Shown here piece after piece: positions 6,538-13,998 of a DNA stretch of 15,305 nucleotides. Made by a program: the position numbers and the translations under genes. The notes below the pieces were generated by a model. That model was given only the letters and a program-made list of their open reading frames with translations, was not told the origin of the DNA and did not search any database. Positions within the stretch are counted from its first letter, which is position 1. Each line of letters begins with the position of its first letter. The DNA is from Microcaldota archaeon. GTDB taxonomy: Archaea > Micrarchaeota > Micrarchaeia > Micrarchaeales > Micrarchaeaceae. The stretch is from NCBI GenBank assembly GCA_027365215.1, contig DAHXNT010000009.1:1-15305 (forward strand). The letters are read 5' to 3'.

Positions 6538-7293
6538 TCACCTGCTTGTTTCGCTGCCTTTGCTTATATAGCTGTTGTAGCCCTCTTTCTCCAGCCTATC
6601 GGAGAGTTCGCTTCCTCCATTCGCAACAATCCTGCCGTCGACCATCACATGCACGAAGTCGGGTTTCATGTATCCGAGTATGCGGGTGTGGTGCGTAATT
6701 ATCAGCAGGCCGGGCTTTGTGCTGTCCGCTATCTTGTTTATGTTTTCGGCCACAACCTTTATCGCGTCTATGTCCAGTCCCGAGTCCGGTTCGTCAAGTA
6801 TCGCTATTCCAGGCTTCAGCATTGCCATCTGCAGCACCTCTGCCTTCTTCTTCTCTCCGCCGGAGAAGCCCTGATTCAGTGATCTGCCTATGAACTCGTC
6901 TCCGAGCTTCAGCGAAGATATGTTGCCTCGCATGTCCTTCATGAAATCCTTCATGCCTACTGCTTTCCCATCTATGGACTCTTTCGCGGCTCTCAGGAAG
7001 CTTATGAATCCGACCCCGTCTATCTCTACAGGATCCTGGAACTGCAGGAACAGGCCGAGCCTCGCCCTCTTGTCCGTTGCGAGGCTGTTTATGCTCTTGC
7101 CGTCGACCAGCATCTCTCCCGAAGTGACCGTGAACTTCGGATGGCCCATTATGGCCTTGGCCAGCGTGCTCTTGCCGGAGCCGTTTGGGCCCATTATAAC
7201 GTGCTTCTCGCCGCTGTTCACTTCTAGGCTTATGCCCTTAAGTATCTCCTTCCCGGATACGCTCACATGTAGGTCCTTGATTTCCAGCTTCAT
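6538..7293 (-). CDS. sufC: SUF system ATPase SufC
   Basis: This ABC-type ATPase has 251 residues, and partners SufB and SufD in the SufBCD complex that builds Fe-S clusters. The Walker A motif is GPNGSGKS (residues 35-42). The Q-loop is in FLQFQDPVEI. The signature FSGGEKKK (143-150) is preceded by NQG as in SufC proteins. Walker B is AILDEPDSGLD (164-174), with the SufC-typical 'DSGLD', and the switch histidine is H201. There is no membrane domain nearby, so it is not a transporter ATPase. It follows the HTH regulator gene with only a few bases between and precedes sufS by four bases. Confidence 0.96.
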   Translation of the reverse strand: MKLEIKDLHVSVSGKEILKGISLEVNSGEKHVIMGPNGSGKSTLAKAIMGHPKFTVTSGEMLVDGKSINSLATDKRARLGLFLQFQDPVEIDGVGFISFLRAAKESIDGKAVGMKDFMKDMRGNISSLKLGDEFIGRSLNQGFSGGEKKKAEVLQMAMLKPGIAILDEPDSGLDIDAIKVVAENINKIADSTKPGLLIITHHTRILGYMKPDFVHVMVDGRIVANGGSELSDRLEKEGYNSYISKGSETSR

Positions 7294-7297
7294 ACCA

Positions 7298-7615
7298 TCA
7301 CTTCACAATCAGCCTGCATCCGAACTTGACGTTGTCCTGGCATATGCTGCACATGCACCTCTGGGCATCCTTGTCATGTCCGTTCAATATGCTCTCTACC
7401 ATCTCCTCCAGCTTCTCACTCTTTATCACTACGCCTCTGCCCTTGTCATCATCGCCATCATCCTTCAGGTACTTGCTTACTGCCGCCTGCGTGACGCCGA
7501 GCAATGCGGCTATTTTGCCCTGCGTCATTTTCTTGTCCTCGGCCATCATCCTTGCCGCGCGTTCCCTGAGCCTCGGGAGTATTACCTTATAAACGTTCTC
7601 GTAATTCGACGTCAT
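7298..7615 (-). CDS. HTH regulator with four-cysteine tail inside the suf operon
   Basis: This encodes 105 residues from the ATG at 7615. An N-terminal helix (LPRLRERAARMM) leads into a helix-turn-helix of the archaeal XRE/COG2522-like kind: KKMTQGKIAALLGVTQAAVSKYL (about 29-50). An acidic linker (DDGDDDKG) and a helix follow. The tail has cysteines 87, 89, 92 and 100, spaced C-x-C-x2-C-x7-C, suited to bind an Fe-S cluster or zinc. Lying between sufD and sufC, it is probably the operon's own regulator, sensing Fe-S status; this is inference from context. The start is set by AGGTGA (7621-7626) six bases upstream; an ATG at 7621 and a GTG at 7624 also lie in frame. It is not homologous by eye to bacterial SufR or IscR, which have winged-helix folds. 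Confidence 0.82.
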   Translation of the reverse strand: MTSNYENVYKVILPRLRERAARMMAEDKKMTQGKIAALLGVTQAAVSKYLKDDGDDDKGRGVVIKSEKLEEMVESILNGHDKDAQRCMCSICQDNVKFGCRLIVK

Positions 7616-7634
7616 TTTCATCACCTATTATTGA

Positions 7635-8870
7635 TTACTGTTCATTTCTGTTCATTTTCGCAGTTCCATCTGCGTGCTTAGTATCCCAGACTCCCATCGA
7701 CCTTATCTCCGGCAGTCCGCCGAAGCCTCCGTCATCTATCTTTTTCGACACCATGGACATCGCCAGTTCCCTGGCGACTGGGCTGCGTATTCTTGATATC
7801 ACCTTCGTGAGGAACGCCTCCGTTATGAGCCCTTTGGATATACTGCCATCGATCCCCCTTGACATCATGTAAAATAGCTTGTCCTCATCCAGCGGCCCAG
7901 CCGATGCCGCATGCGCCGCCTTCACATCACTCTCATCTATCGACATGTCTGGCAGCGCGATTACCTTCGAGCTTCCGCTCAGCAGCAGGCCTTCCTGGTG
8001 TATGTTCGACACCGCAAGTTTTGCCCCGTGATAGATCTTTGCATACCCCTTCAGGTAGCAAGAGGATGCGCCGTCCATCGCGGCGCTTGAATTCAGCTGC
8101 GCGTTTGTATTTGTGCCGATATTGCTTATTTTCGACATCAGGTCGAACTTCTGTTCTTCAGAGCCGAGGACCACCTCATTCGCTTCCACTGTGCATCCTC
8201 GCGAGCTTGCATCGAATGCATTGCGCACTCTAGTGTGCGATCCGCCTACGTAGACGCCATTGACCATGAGCGAGCTTCCTGCACCTATGTTGTTGCTGAA
8301 GTAGCTTGCCGACACGGTCGACCTGCCCTCGCTGTGCAGCGCGTTTATCTCGATGTTTGAGTCATCCAGCGCCTCTATCCTGTGCACTACGCCGGAAAAC
8401 GACGGAGAATCCCCTGCGCTGCTGTACCATTCCAAGAGAGACAGGGCCGCGCCATTCCCTGCAACTATCTTGACCCTTGCCGCAAGGCCCCTGGACGAGT
8501 TGACGAAAAGGAGGTTCAGCGACTTCCTGCTGTTGTCCGCAACCCTAACTACAATCTCGGAGGTTGCCGTCTCGGCTACGGCCTCTTCGAACCTGTCGCT
8601 CGGAGGCCCTCTGGTTCCCCTGTCTTCAGCCTTTGAGACGCTTATGGCTGGATTGTTGACGATCGCACCAGTGCTGCCTATTATCGCATCGAACGCTATC
8701 TTCACGTCGGCAAGCCTGTCCCTGGCAAACTTGGCCAGGTCTAGGTCGTTCTCCTTCTCGAGGCTCGAGTCGACGGTTTCCACAGGCAGAGCTACATAGT
8801 GCTTCTTGTAGAGCTCGCTCGTTTCCTGTGGAATATCCTTGTAGCTTTCGTGCATCAAATCATCATTCAT
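7635..8870 (-). CDS. sufD: Fe-S cluster assembly protein SufD
   Basis: It encodes 411 residues. SufD pairs with SufB in the SufBC2D complex and is needed for iron entry and cluster formation. The N-terminal half is divergent and helical. The C-terminal beta-helix is recognisable: VSNIHQEGLLLSGSSKVIALPDM, then SDVKAAHAASAGPLDEDKLFYMMSRG (314-339) with the conserved histidine H320, followed by the C-terminal helices. The cysteine motifs of SufB are absent, so this is SufD and not a second SufB. The ATG at 8870 overlaps the sufB stop (ATGA), showing translational coupling. The C-terminus runs about 30 residues past the usual end, with a polar tail (WDTKHADGTAKMNRNEQ). Confidence 0.9.
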   Translation of the reverse strand: MNDDLMHESYKDIPQETSELYKKHYVALPVETVDSSLEKENDLDLAKFARDRLADVKIAFDAIIGSTGAIVNNPAISVSKAEDRGTRGPPSDRFEEAVAETATSEIVVRVADNSRKSLNLLFVNSSRGLAARVKIVAGNGAALSLLEWYSSAGDSPSFSGVVHRIEALDDSNIEINALHSEGRSTVSASYFSNNIGAGSSLMVNGVYVGGSHTRVRNAFDASSRGCTVEANEVVLGSEEQKFDLMSKISNIGTNTNAQLNSSAAMDGASSCYLKGYAKIYHGAKLAVSNIHQEGLLLSGSSKVIALPDMSIDESDVKAAHAASAGPLDEDKLFYMMSRGIDGSISKGLITEAFLTKVISRIRSPVARELAMSMVSKKIDDGGFGGLPEIRSMGVWDTKHADGTAKMNRNEQ

Positions 8871-11500
8871 CCAACAGAGTTGGACGTATCGAGCTTTATC
8901 AGCCTCTTAAGCTCTATTGAATATTCCATCGGCAGTACCTTGGCAAGCGGCTCTATGAATCCGAGCACTATAGTAGCAAGCGCATCGTCCTCGCTCATTC
9001 CCCTTGACATCATGTAGAAGAGCTGGTCCTCGCCGATCTTCCCGGTTGTCGCCTCATGTGTTATGGTGGCTGTGCTGTTGTATATCTCGTTGTACGGGAA
9101 CGTGTTGGTCTTGGCGGTGTCGTCGAGCAGGAGCGCATCGCACCTGACTGTCGACTTGACGTTGTCAGCGTTCTTCGCTATGTGGAGAAGACCCCTGTAA
9201 GTGGTCACGCCGCTGCCCTTCGACACGCTCTTCGAGATTATCTTGGATGAGGTGTCAGGCGCAAGGTGGTATATCTTGCCGCCTGAGTCCTGCACCTGGT
9301 TGTTCCCTGCAACGGCTATCGATACTATCTCGCCGCTAGCGCCCTTCCCTTTCAGGAATACGCTGGGATACTTCATGTTTATGCCGCTGCCTATATTGCC
9401 GTCGATCCAGTCCACGCTGGCGTTCTCGTAGGCGTAGGCGCGCTGCGTGACAAGATTGTAGACGTTCTTAGACCAGTTCTGTATCGTTACGTACCTCACG
9501 TGCGAGTTCTTATGTGCTACTATCTCGACTACTGCCGCATGCAGCGACGAACTCATGTATATCGGCGCAGTGCAATTGTGTACTGCGACTCCGCCAGCCA
9601 TGTAACTCTCGTCTTCCATAACACTGAAGTTGTATACCGGTAGGTCTTCCACAGATTCCCATGAAATTTCCTTTATCGGAAGAAGCGCATAGTTGCCAAT
9701 TATCCTACTGTAGGAAGATGTCGTTTGCGCCTGGTTGACTGATACTAGCATTTCAGTGCCATCACTATTTTCCACGCCCACGTCATAGGAAAGCACCCCC
9801 ATGAGGTTGGCGAACAATGCAAGATCTTCCCCACCTATATGCACACAGTACATAGTGTGCCTATCGCCGCCGCGTACTTGCTTGTTTATGTTCGATAATA
9901 TGTTAAACCTCAGTAAGATGTTGCGCAACTGCTTCGCAAGGAGCGGGGAAATGGTGTTTATTCTAAACATACTTGTTCCATTCACATATCCCTTGTTCGT
10001 GGAGCTGCCATTGCTTTTCCACATACCCTTGACAAGCTCCCTTTGCTTCTCTAGCGTCTCGTGCACGACCCAATTCGGTACGTGCTTATTCATCGCGCCA
10101 TTTCCAAATTCGCCGCTAAAGAATCCCGCTGCGAGCGTGGAACGAAGCACTACACTTATCCTATTCTTGTAAACATCTTGGATTATGGGCTTCTTGCCAA
10201 AATATTTTTCAAGCAATTGTGCCGTGTCCAGTATGTATTCCATTTCGCCCTTGTTGAAGGTGAACATAAGGTAATTATCCCTAGCATGTCCTGTTGTGCT
10301 TCCCTCTGCCAAGTAATACCCGATAAGCCTGAAGAAGCCCTCATCAATACTCAACTTCAGGGGCATATCATCAATACGGTTTCCAGTTCCTGCAGGTACC
10401 ATAAATTCCATTTGGTCGTGTGAAACTATCGACCTATCTATAGGCATCGCTAAGTAGTCAAACTTCTGCAGTTCATCGGCCCTGACCCACTCGAACTTCC
10501 AGTCGGTATTCTTGTATTCTGTCTTCTCTATCTTCGATACAAGGAAAGGATGCTCATCCGTAGCATCAATCACCGTACTTGTATCCCCGAAATATTTTAT
10601 ATGGAAGAGCCTGCCTGTATGCGGCCTTACTTGCGTATGATAAACTTCTCTATACCTGCCCCTATGCGTCAATACCTTATCCCCTGTCCTGATTTGCTCT
10701 ATCGGTACTGCGCCGTCAATGGTGCTTATCTCCGTTCCGGCCGTAAAACAACCCTCGATGTACGTGACGTCTGTATTGGCCAAATCGCTTCCCTCATCGG
10801 CGATTATCAGCGTGCGCTCGAACTGCCCTGCCTTCTCGGCGTTTATCCTGAAATATGCCTGCAGCGGCGCCATAACCTTGACTCCCTTCGGCACGTATAT
10901 GAACGAGCCACCGCTCCATACTGCCGTGTTTAGCGCGGCGAACTTGTTGTCGCTCGCAGGTATCACGGTCCCGAAATACTTTTTCACAAGTTCCGGATAG
11001 TCCTTCACCGCCTGGTCCATGCTCGTGAATATGACTCCCTGCTCCTCGAGTTCCTTCTTGATGTTCGAGTAAACGACCTCCGAATCATACTGCGCTTCCG
11101 CCCCTGCAAAGAACTTCTTCTCCGCTTCCGGTATGCCGAGCTTGTCAAATGTCCTCTTTATGTCCTCGGGCACGGCATCCCAGCTGTTCCCCTTGCTCTT
11201 GTCTGTCGGCCTTAGGTAATAGTATATGTCATCGAAGTCTATCTTGCTGAGGTCTGCGCCCCACTTCGGCATAGGCTTGCTGTAGAATACCTTCAGCGCG
11301 TCAAGCCTCTTCTGAAGCATCCATTCCGGTTCTCCCTTTATCTTGGAGATCTCGCGCACTACCTCCTCGGAAAGCCCCTTCTTGGTCCTGAACTTGTATT
11401 CGAACTTGTCGTTGAATCCGTACTTCTCGAGATATTCGTCCTTCTGCAGGACCTCTTCCCCGTTTACGGTTTCCTCTATCCTCTCGGCCATCAGCATCAC
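8867..11500 (-). CDS. sufB: SufB precursor, Fe-S cluster scaffold interrupted by an intein
   Basis: The reading frame is 877 residues, whereas SufB is normally about 470-490. Removing residues 251-642 (the intein) leaves a 485-residue SufB. N-extein: YSNIKKELEEQGVIFTSMD, then NTAVWSGGSFIYVPKGV and the join YIEG. C-extein: CTAPIYMSSSLHAAVVEI, then VRCDALLLDD (C787, C395 in the spliced protein) and HEATTGKIGEDQLFYMMSRG (E816). C787 and E816 probably correspond to E. coli SufB C405 and E434, the residues implicated in cluster assembly; the 29-residue spacing fits. SufB forms the cluster with SufC and SufD. Three starts are in frame: GTG 11500, ATG 11497, ATG 11491; no ribosome binding site decides among them. 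It is the first gene of the suf operon. Confidence 0.95.
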   Translation of the reverse strand: MMLMAERIEETVNGEEVLQKDEYLEKYGFNDKFEYKFRTKKGLSEEVVREISKIKGEPEWMLQKRLDALKVFYSKPMPKWGADLSKIDFDDIYYYLRPTDKSKGNSWDAVPEDIKRTFDKLGIPEAEKKFFAGAEAQYDSEVVYSNIKKELEEQGVIFTSMDQAVKDYPELVKKYFGTVIPASDNKFAALNTAVWSGGSFIYVPKGVKVMAPLQAYFRINAEKAGQFERTLIIADEGSDLANTDVTYIEGCFTAGTEISTIDGAVPIEQIRTGDKVLTHRGRYREVYHTQVRPHTGRLFHIKYFGDTSTVIDATDEHPFLVSKIEKTEYKNTDWKFEWVRADELQKFDYLAMPIDRSIVSHDQMEFMVPAGTGNRIDDMPLKLSIDEGFFRLIGYYLAEGSTTGHARDNYLMFTFNKGEMEYILDTAQLLEKYFGKKPIIQDVYKNRISVVLRSTLAAGFFSGEFGNGAMNKHVPNWVVHETLEKQRELVKGMWKSNGSSTNKGYVNGTSMFRINTISPLLAKQLRNILLRFNILSNINKQVRGGDRHTMYCVHIGGEDLALFANLMGVLSYDVGVENSDGTEMLVSVNQAQTTSSYSRIIGNYALLPIKEISWESVEDLPVYNFSVMEDESYMAGGVAVHNCTAPIYMSSSLHAAVVEIVAHKNSHVRYVTIQNWSKNVYNLVTQRAYAYENASVDWIDGNIGSGINMKYPSVFLKGKGASGEIVSIAVAGNNQVQDSGGKIYHLAPDTSSKIISKSVSKGSGVTTYRGLLHIAKNADNVKSTVRCDALLLDDTAKTNTFPYNEIYNSTATITHEATTGKIGEDQLFYMMSRGMSEDDALATIVLGFIEPLAKVLPMEYSIELKRLIKLDTSNSVG
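9575..10750 (-). mobile_element. Intein in SufB with LAGLIDADG-like endonuclease domain
   Basis: In-frame intein of 392 residues (251-642 of the precursor). Block A is CFTAGTEISTIDGAVPIEQI, with Cys as first residue. Block B contains TDEHPF, the TxxH motif. Block F is VYNFSVMEDESYMAGG, and block G is AVHN followed by extein Cys. All splicing residues are therefore present: Cys1, the block B His, the penultimate His, the terminal Asn and Cys+1. In the middle, RLIGYYLAEGS (391-401) is a first LAGLIDADG helix with its acidic residue. LVKGMWKSNGSS (489-500) is the second, with Asn where Asp is usual. Insertion is immediately before the Cys of the YxEGCTAP motif. In sampled 60-base lines, G+C is 23-28 inside and 31-32 in flanks, consistent with separate origin. 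Confidence 0.95.
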
Positions 11501-11507
11501 ATGCTCA

Positions 11508-11524
11508 TTATAACTCAGTTATAA
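11508..11524. promoter_or_regulatory. Perfect palindrome before sufB, candidate operator
   Basis: TTATAAC-TCA-GTTATAA is a perfect inverted repeat of seven bases with a three-base centre. It lies eight bases before the first possible sufB start codon and, relative to the likely leftward TATA box at 11552-11559, over the first transcribed bases. That is a natural place for a repressor. I saw no second copy in the window. Its link to the HTH gene of the operon is inference. AT-rich palindromes can arise by chance, so confidence is moderate. Confidence 0.5.
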
Positions 11525-11551
11525 CAACTACTTATACTATCGTCCCAGCGC

Positions 11552-11559
11552 TTTTAAAC
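11552..11559 (-). promoter_or_regulatory. TATA-like box for the suf operon
   Basis: Read leftward the box is GTTTAAAA, preceded by purines (AAG) resembling a BRE. Transcription starting about 25 bases downstream would begin near 11530, giving a leader of about 30 bases that contains the palindrome. It lies in the 153-base divergent region shared with the aldehyde dehydrogenase gene. Confidence 0.5.
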
Positions 11560-11576
11560 CTTGTGCTGCAAATACG

Positions 11577-11584
11577 TTTTAAAT
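11577..11584 (+). promoter_or_regulatory. TATA-like box for the aldehyde dehydrogenase gene
   Basis: TTTTAAAT lies 70 bases before the start codon, predicting a leader of about 45 bases. A second candidate, CTTTAA near 11624, would give a nearly leaderless message. The two divergent promoters are close enough that regulation of suf could affect this gene. Confidence 0.4.
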
Positions 11585-11653
11585 CTACATTTTGTGCATG
11601 TCGGAACCATAAGCATAATTAAGCTTTAATCAACATTGAGTTAGAGTGATTGG

Positions 11654-13285
11654 ATGGCACAAACTGCTTTTGCTAATGAATTCACCTACAGGAAGATGCT
11701 CGAGGCCGGAGAAGAGGAGAAGTTCGACGCGCTCTTCGACAGCGCAGCAGAGAAGGCGAAGGACCTGTTCGGCAAGAAGTATCCTATGTACATAGGCGGC
11801 AAGGAAGTATTTTCGGACCATGAGCTCATAGAGAGATCGCCGATAAACAACGACATAGTGCTCGGATACTTCCAGAAGGGCAACAGGGACCACGCGAGGA
11901 GCGCCATAGACGGCGCAAAGGAGGCGTTCAAGGAATGGAAGGACACTGATTACAAGAAGAGGGTAGAGATATTCACCAAGGCGGCAGACATAATATCGAG
12001 GGACAAGTTCAACCTCAGCGCCATACTGAGCTTCGAGAACGGGAAGTCCAGGTACGAATCCGTCGGCGAGGTCGACGAGGCGATAGACTTCCTGAGATAC
12101 TACTCGAACGAGCTCATGGTGAACAAGGGCTACATAAGGAAGACGAAGCTGCAGGGCAGCACCGGCTCGGTGAAGGCGGGATTCCAGGGCGCGCCATCTG
12201 CTGAGGAGAAGGTAACAATATCCATGAAGCCTTACGGAGTGTTCGGGGTAATAGCCCCATTCAACTTCCCGGTATCGATCTCTGTCGGCATGAGCGCAGG
12301 GGCGCTGATAACCGGCAACACTGTCGTTTTCAAGCCTTCTTCTACCGATAACATGTCGATGCTGACAGGCCTCAGGATATACGAGATATTCAAGGAGGCC
12401 GGCGTGCCGGAGAACGTGTTCAACTACATAACCGGTCCAGGATCGGAGGTAGGGGACGAGCTCGTAACCAACAGGCACGTTGCCGGAATAGTATTCACCG
12501 GATCTAAGGGAACGGGCCTCGGCATGGTGGCGAAGGTGTTCAGCGCAAGCGCGCAGAAGGTCTTCGTGGTTGAGATGGGCGGCAAGAATCCCGCCATCGT
12601 GTCGAAGTATGCCGACATACCTGCAGCGGTAAGCGGCGTAGCCAGCGCAGCGTTCGGTTTCGCGGGGCAGAAGTGCAGCGCCCTCTCAAGGGTATACGTC
12701 CACGAATCCATAAAAGAGGTGTTCGTCTCGTCGCTGATAGACAAGCTGAGGAGCCTGAAGATAGGCAATCCAATCGACAAGAGCGTTTACATAGGCCCGT
12801 TGATAAGCGAATCCGCGTACAAGAGGTATCTTGAATCCGTGGAGAAGGCGAAGGGGTCAGGGGTCATACTTTACGGCGGCAAGGCCGTGGACACAGGGAT
12901 GAACGGATATTATGTCGAACCCACTATTGCCGAGCTCAGGCACGAGCACGAGCTTGTGCATACGGAGCTCTTCCTGCCCTTCCTCACGATAACGACATAC
13001 AAGGACTTCTCCGAGGCCATGAGATACGCCAACGACGTCGAGTACGGCCTGACAGCCGGGCTCTACAGCAACAGCAGGAAGGAGATAAAGGAGTTCGAAA
13101 GGTCGATAGAGGCTGGAGTGGTATACATAAACAGGGAGGTAAGCGCCACAACAGGGGCGATAGTCGGCCTGCACACGTTCGTCGGCTGGAAGGGAAGCGG
13201 CCTGACAGGCAAGGGCACGGGGAGCAAATCCTACCTGCAGCAGTTCATGAGGGAGCAGAGCATGTCGATAACCTCCGGAAAGTGA
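11654..13285 (+). CDS. Aldehyde dehydrogenase, 1-pyrroline-5-carboxylate dehydrogenase-like
   Basis: This encodes a 543-residue NAD(P)-dependent aldehyde dehydrogenase. The catalytic residues are C341 in AGQKCSALSR and E307 in VVEMGGKNP. N204 in APFNFP and K227 in VVFKPSS are in place, and FTGS (281-284) contacts the cofactor. Several phrases match 1-pyrroline-5-carboxylate dehydrogenase, which makes glutamate from the proline/arginine breakdown intermediate: FNYITGPGSEVGDELV, ASAAFGFAGQKCSA, and LRYYSNELM near residue 150. The usual C-terminal 'PFGGxKxSG' is TFVGWKGSG, with Val for the first Gly. No proline dehydrogenase gene is seen here, so the substrate is uncertain and another semialdehyde is possible. 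It is divergent from suf and overlaps or abuts the DUF192 gene downstream. Confidence 0.85.
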   Translation: MAQTAFANEFTYRKMLEAGEEEKFDALFDSAAEKAKDLFGKKYPMYIGGKEVFSDHELIERSPINNDIVLGYFQKGNRDHARSAIDGAKEAFKEWKDTDYKKRVEIFTKAADIISRDKFNLSAILSFENGKSRYESVGEVDEAIDFLRYYSNELMVNKGYIRKTKLQGSTGSVKAGFQGAPSAEEKVTISMKPYGVFGVIAPFNFPVSISVGMSAGALITGNTVVFKPSSTDNMSMLTGLRIYEIFKEAGVPENVFNYITGPGSEVGDELVTNRHVAGIVFTGSKGTGLGMVAKVFSASAQKVFVVEMGGKNPAIVSKYADIPAAVSGVASAAFGFAGQKCSALSRVYVHESIKEVFVSSLIDKLRSLKIGNPIDKSVYIGPLISESAYKRYLESVEKAKGSGVILYGGKAVDTGMNGYYVEPTIAELRHEHELVHTELFLPFLTITTYKDFSEAMRYANDVEYGLTAGLYSNSRKEIKEFERSIEAGVVYINREVSATTGAIVGLHTFVGWKGSGLTGKGTGSKSYLQQFMREQSMSITSGK

Positions 13286-13314
13286 GGCTTCCACAGAATG
13301 GTGACGGTGGCACA

Positions 13315-13719
13315 GTGTTCTCCTATCTGATATACCGCATGCAGAAATACCGAACGACCACAGTAGTGGTAGACGGCAGTGAATTCAGGGCGATCATTGC
13401 CGACACCTTCATGAAGAAAATGATAGGTCTGATGCACAGGACGGGCATAGGCGATGACGAGTGCATGCTTTTCAAGTTCGCCGGCGAGGGCTCCCATCCG
13501 ATATGGATGTACAGCATGAAGTTCCCGATAGACACGGTCTGGCTGGATTCAGGAAAGCGAGTGGTTCACATCGAGGAGGACATGCCGCCGTGCAAATCGT
13601 TGTTCAACTGCAGGCAGTACGGAACCGATGCGATATCTATGTATGTCATAGAGTTCAGAAAGGGGACGGTTGCAAAGCACAGGATAAGTACGAGCTCCAG
13701 GATAAGCCTGGACCTCTGA
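13315..13719 (+). CDS. DUF192 family protein
   Basis: This is a 134-residue protein of the DUF192 family, whose function is not established. The family core is clear: IGLMHRTGIGDDECMLFKF (about 37-55), then the diagnostic IWMYSMKFPIDTVWLD (63-78), KRVVHIEEDMPPC (81-93), and ISMYVIEFRKGT (107-118). These match 'GLM.R...mLF.F', 'fWMkn...PLDi.fid' and 'y.lE...G'. The start is uncertain. GTG 13315 has GGTGG four bases upstream. GTG 13282 overlaps the preceding stop (GTGA), and ATG 13339 would trim to the core. Some family members have a signal peptide; with the 13315 start there is at most a weak hydrophobic patch and no clear signal. It is probably co-transcribed with the dehydrogenase. Confidence 0.8.
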   Translation: MFSYLIYRMQKYRTTTVVVDGSEFRAIIADTFMKKMIGLMHRTGIGDDECMLFKFAGEGSHPIWMYSMKFPIDTVWLDSGKRVVHIEEDMPPCKSLFNCRQYGTDAISMYVIEFRKGTVAKHRISTSSRISLDL

Positions 13720-13732
13720 AAATGAAAGAAGG

Positions 13733-13750
13733 GGAGATAAAATTATCTCC
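13733..13750. terminator. Hairpin between convergent genes, possible terminator
   Basis: GGAGATAA and TTATCTCC form an eight-base inverted repeat separated by AA (effectively 7 pairs with a four-base loop). It lies in the 23-base gap between two convergent genes and covers the last codons and stop of the leftward one. A run of four T follows in the leftward direction. It could end transcription from both sides; archaeal termination relies more on T-runs, so this is tentative. Confidence 0.35.
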
Positions 13751-13967
13751 TTCCCCTTCTGTTCATCTTGGCTCTCGCCACGTATCCCTTCTTGTCTATG
13801 AAGTACAGGTAGCCTTCCTCTCTCTTGACCTTCTCGCTTCCTACCTTTGCCTTCCTTCCTCTCCTGTTCGTCTTCATAGGCGTCCTCCACACGAAACCGT
13901 CCTTTCCTAGGTAATAAAGATACCCATCTTCCCTGTCGACGGATTCCTTTCCAATTCTTTCAGCCAT
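13743..13967 (-). CDS. Small basic protein made of two copies of one motif
   Basis: This encodes 74 residues, and I cannot name the family. It is an internal duplication. Residues 11-38 (DREDGYLYYLGKDGFVWR, then TPMKTNRRGR) repeat as 48-73 (KREEGYLYFIDKKGYVAR, then AKMNRRGR). Each copy looks like a beta hairpin (GYLYxxxxxGxV) followed by a basic loop NRRGR. The protein has a high positive charge, no cysteine and no membrane segment, so binding to RNA, DNA or ribosome is a fair guess, not shown. The ATG at 13967 is chosen because GGTGA lies five bases upstream; a TTG at 13979 is an in-frame alternative. The gene is monocistronic with its own upstream AT-rich promoter region and converges on the DUF192 gene. 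Confidence 0.75.
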   Translation of the reverse strand: MAERIGKESVDREDGYLYYLGKDGFVWRTPMKTNRRGRKAKVGSEKVKREEGYLYFIDKKGYVARAKMNRRGRR

Positions 13968-13998
13968 TTTTTTCACCAATAGCTATATCCCTAAATAG

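Noticed and set aside
9575..10750. SufB insert as a fused enzyme domain or a sequencing error
   Set aside because: Blocks A, B, F and G and the His-Asn/Cys junction identify an intein, and the flanks rejoin precisely at YxEG-CTAP.
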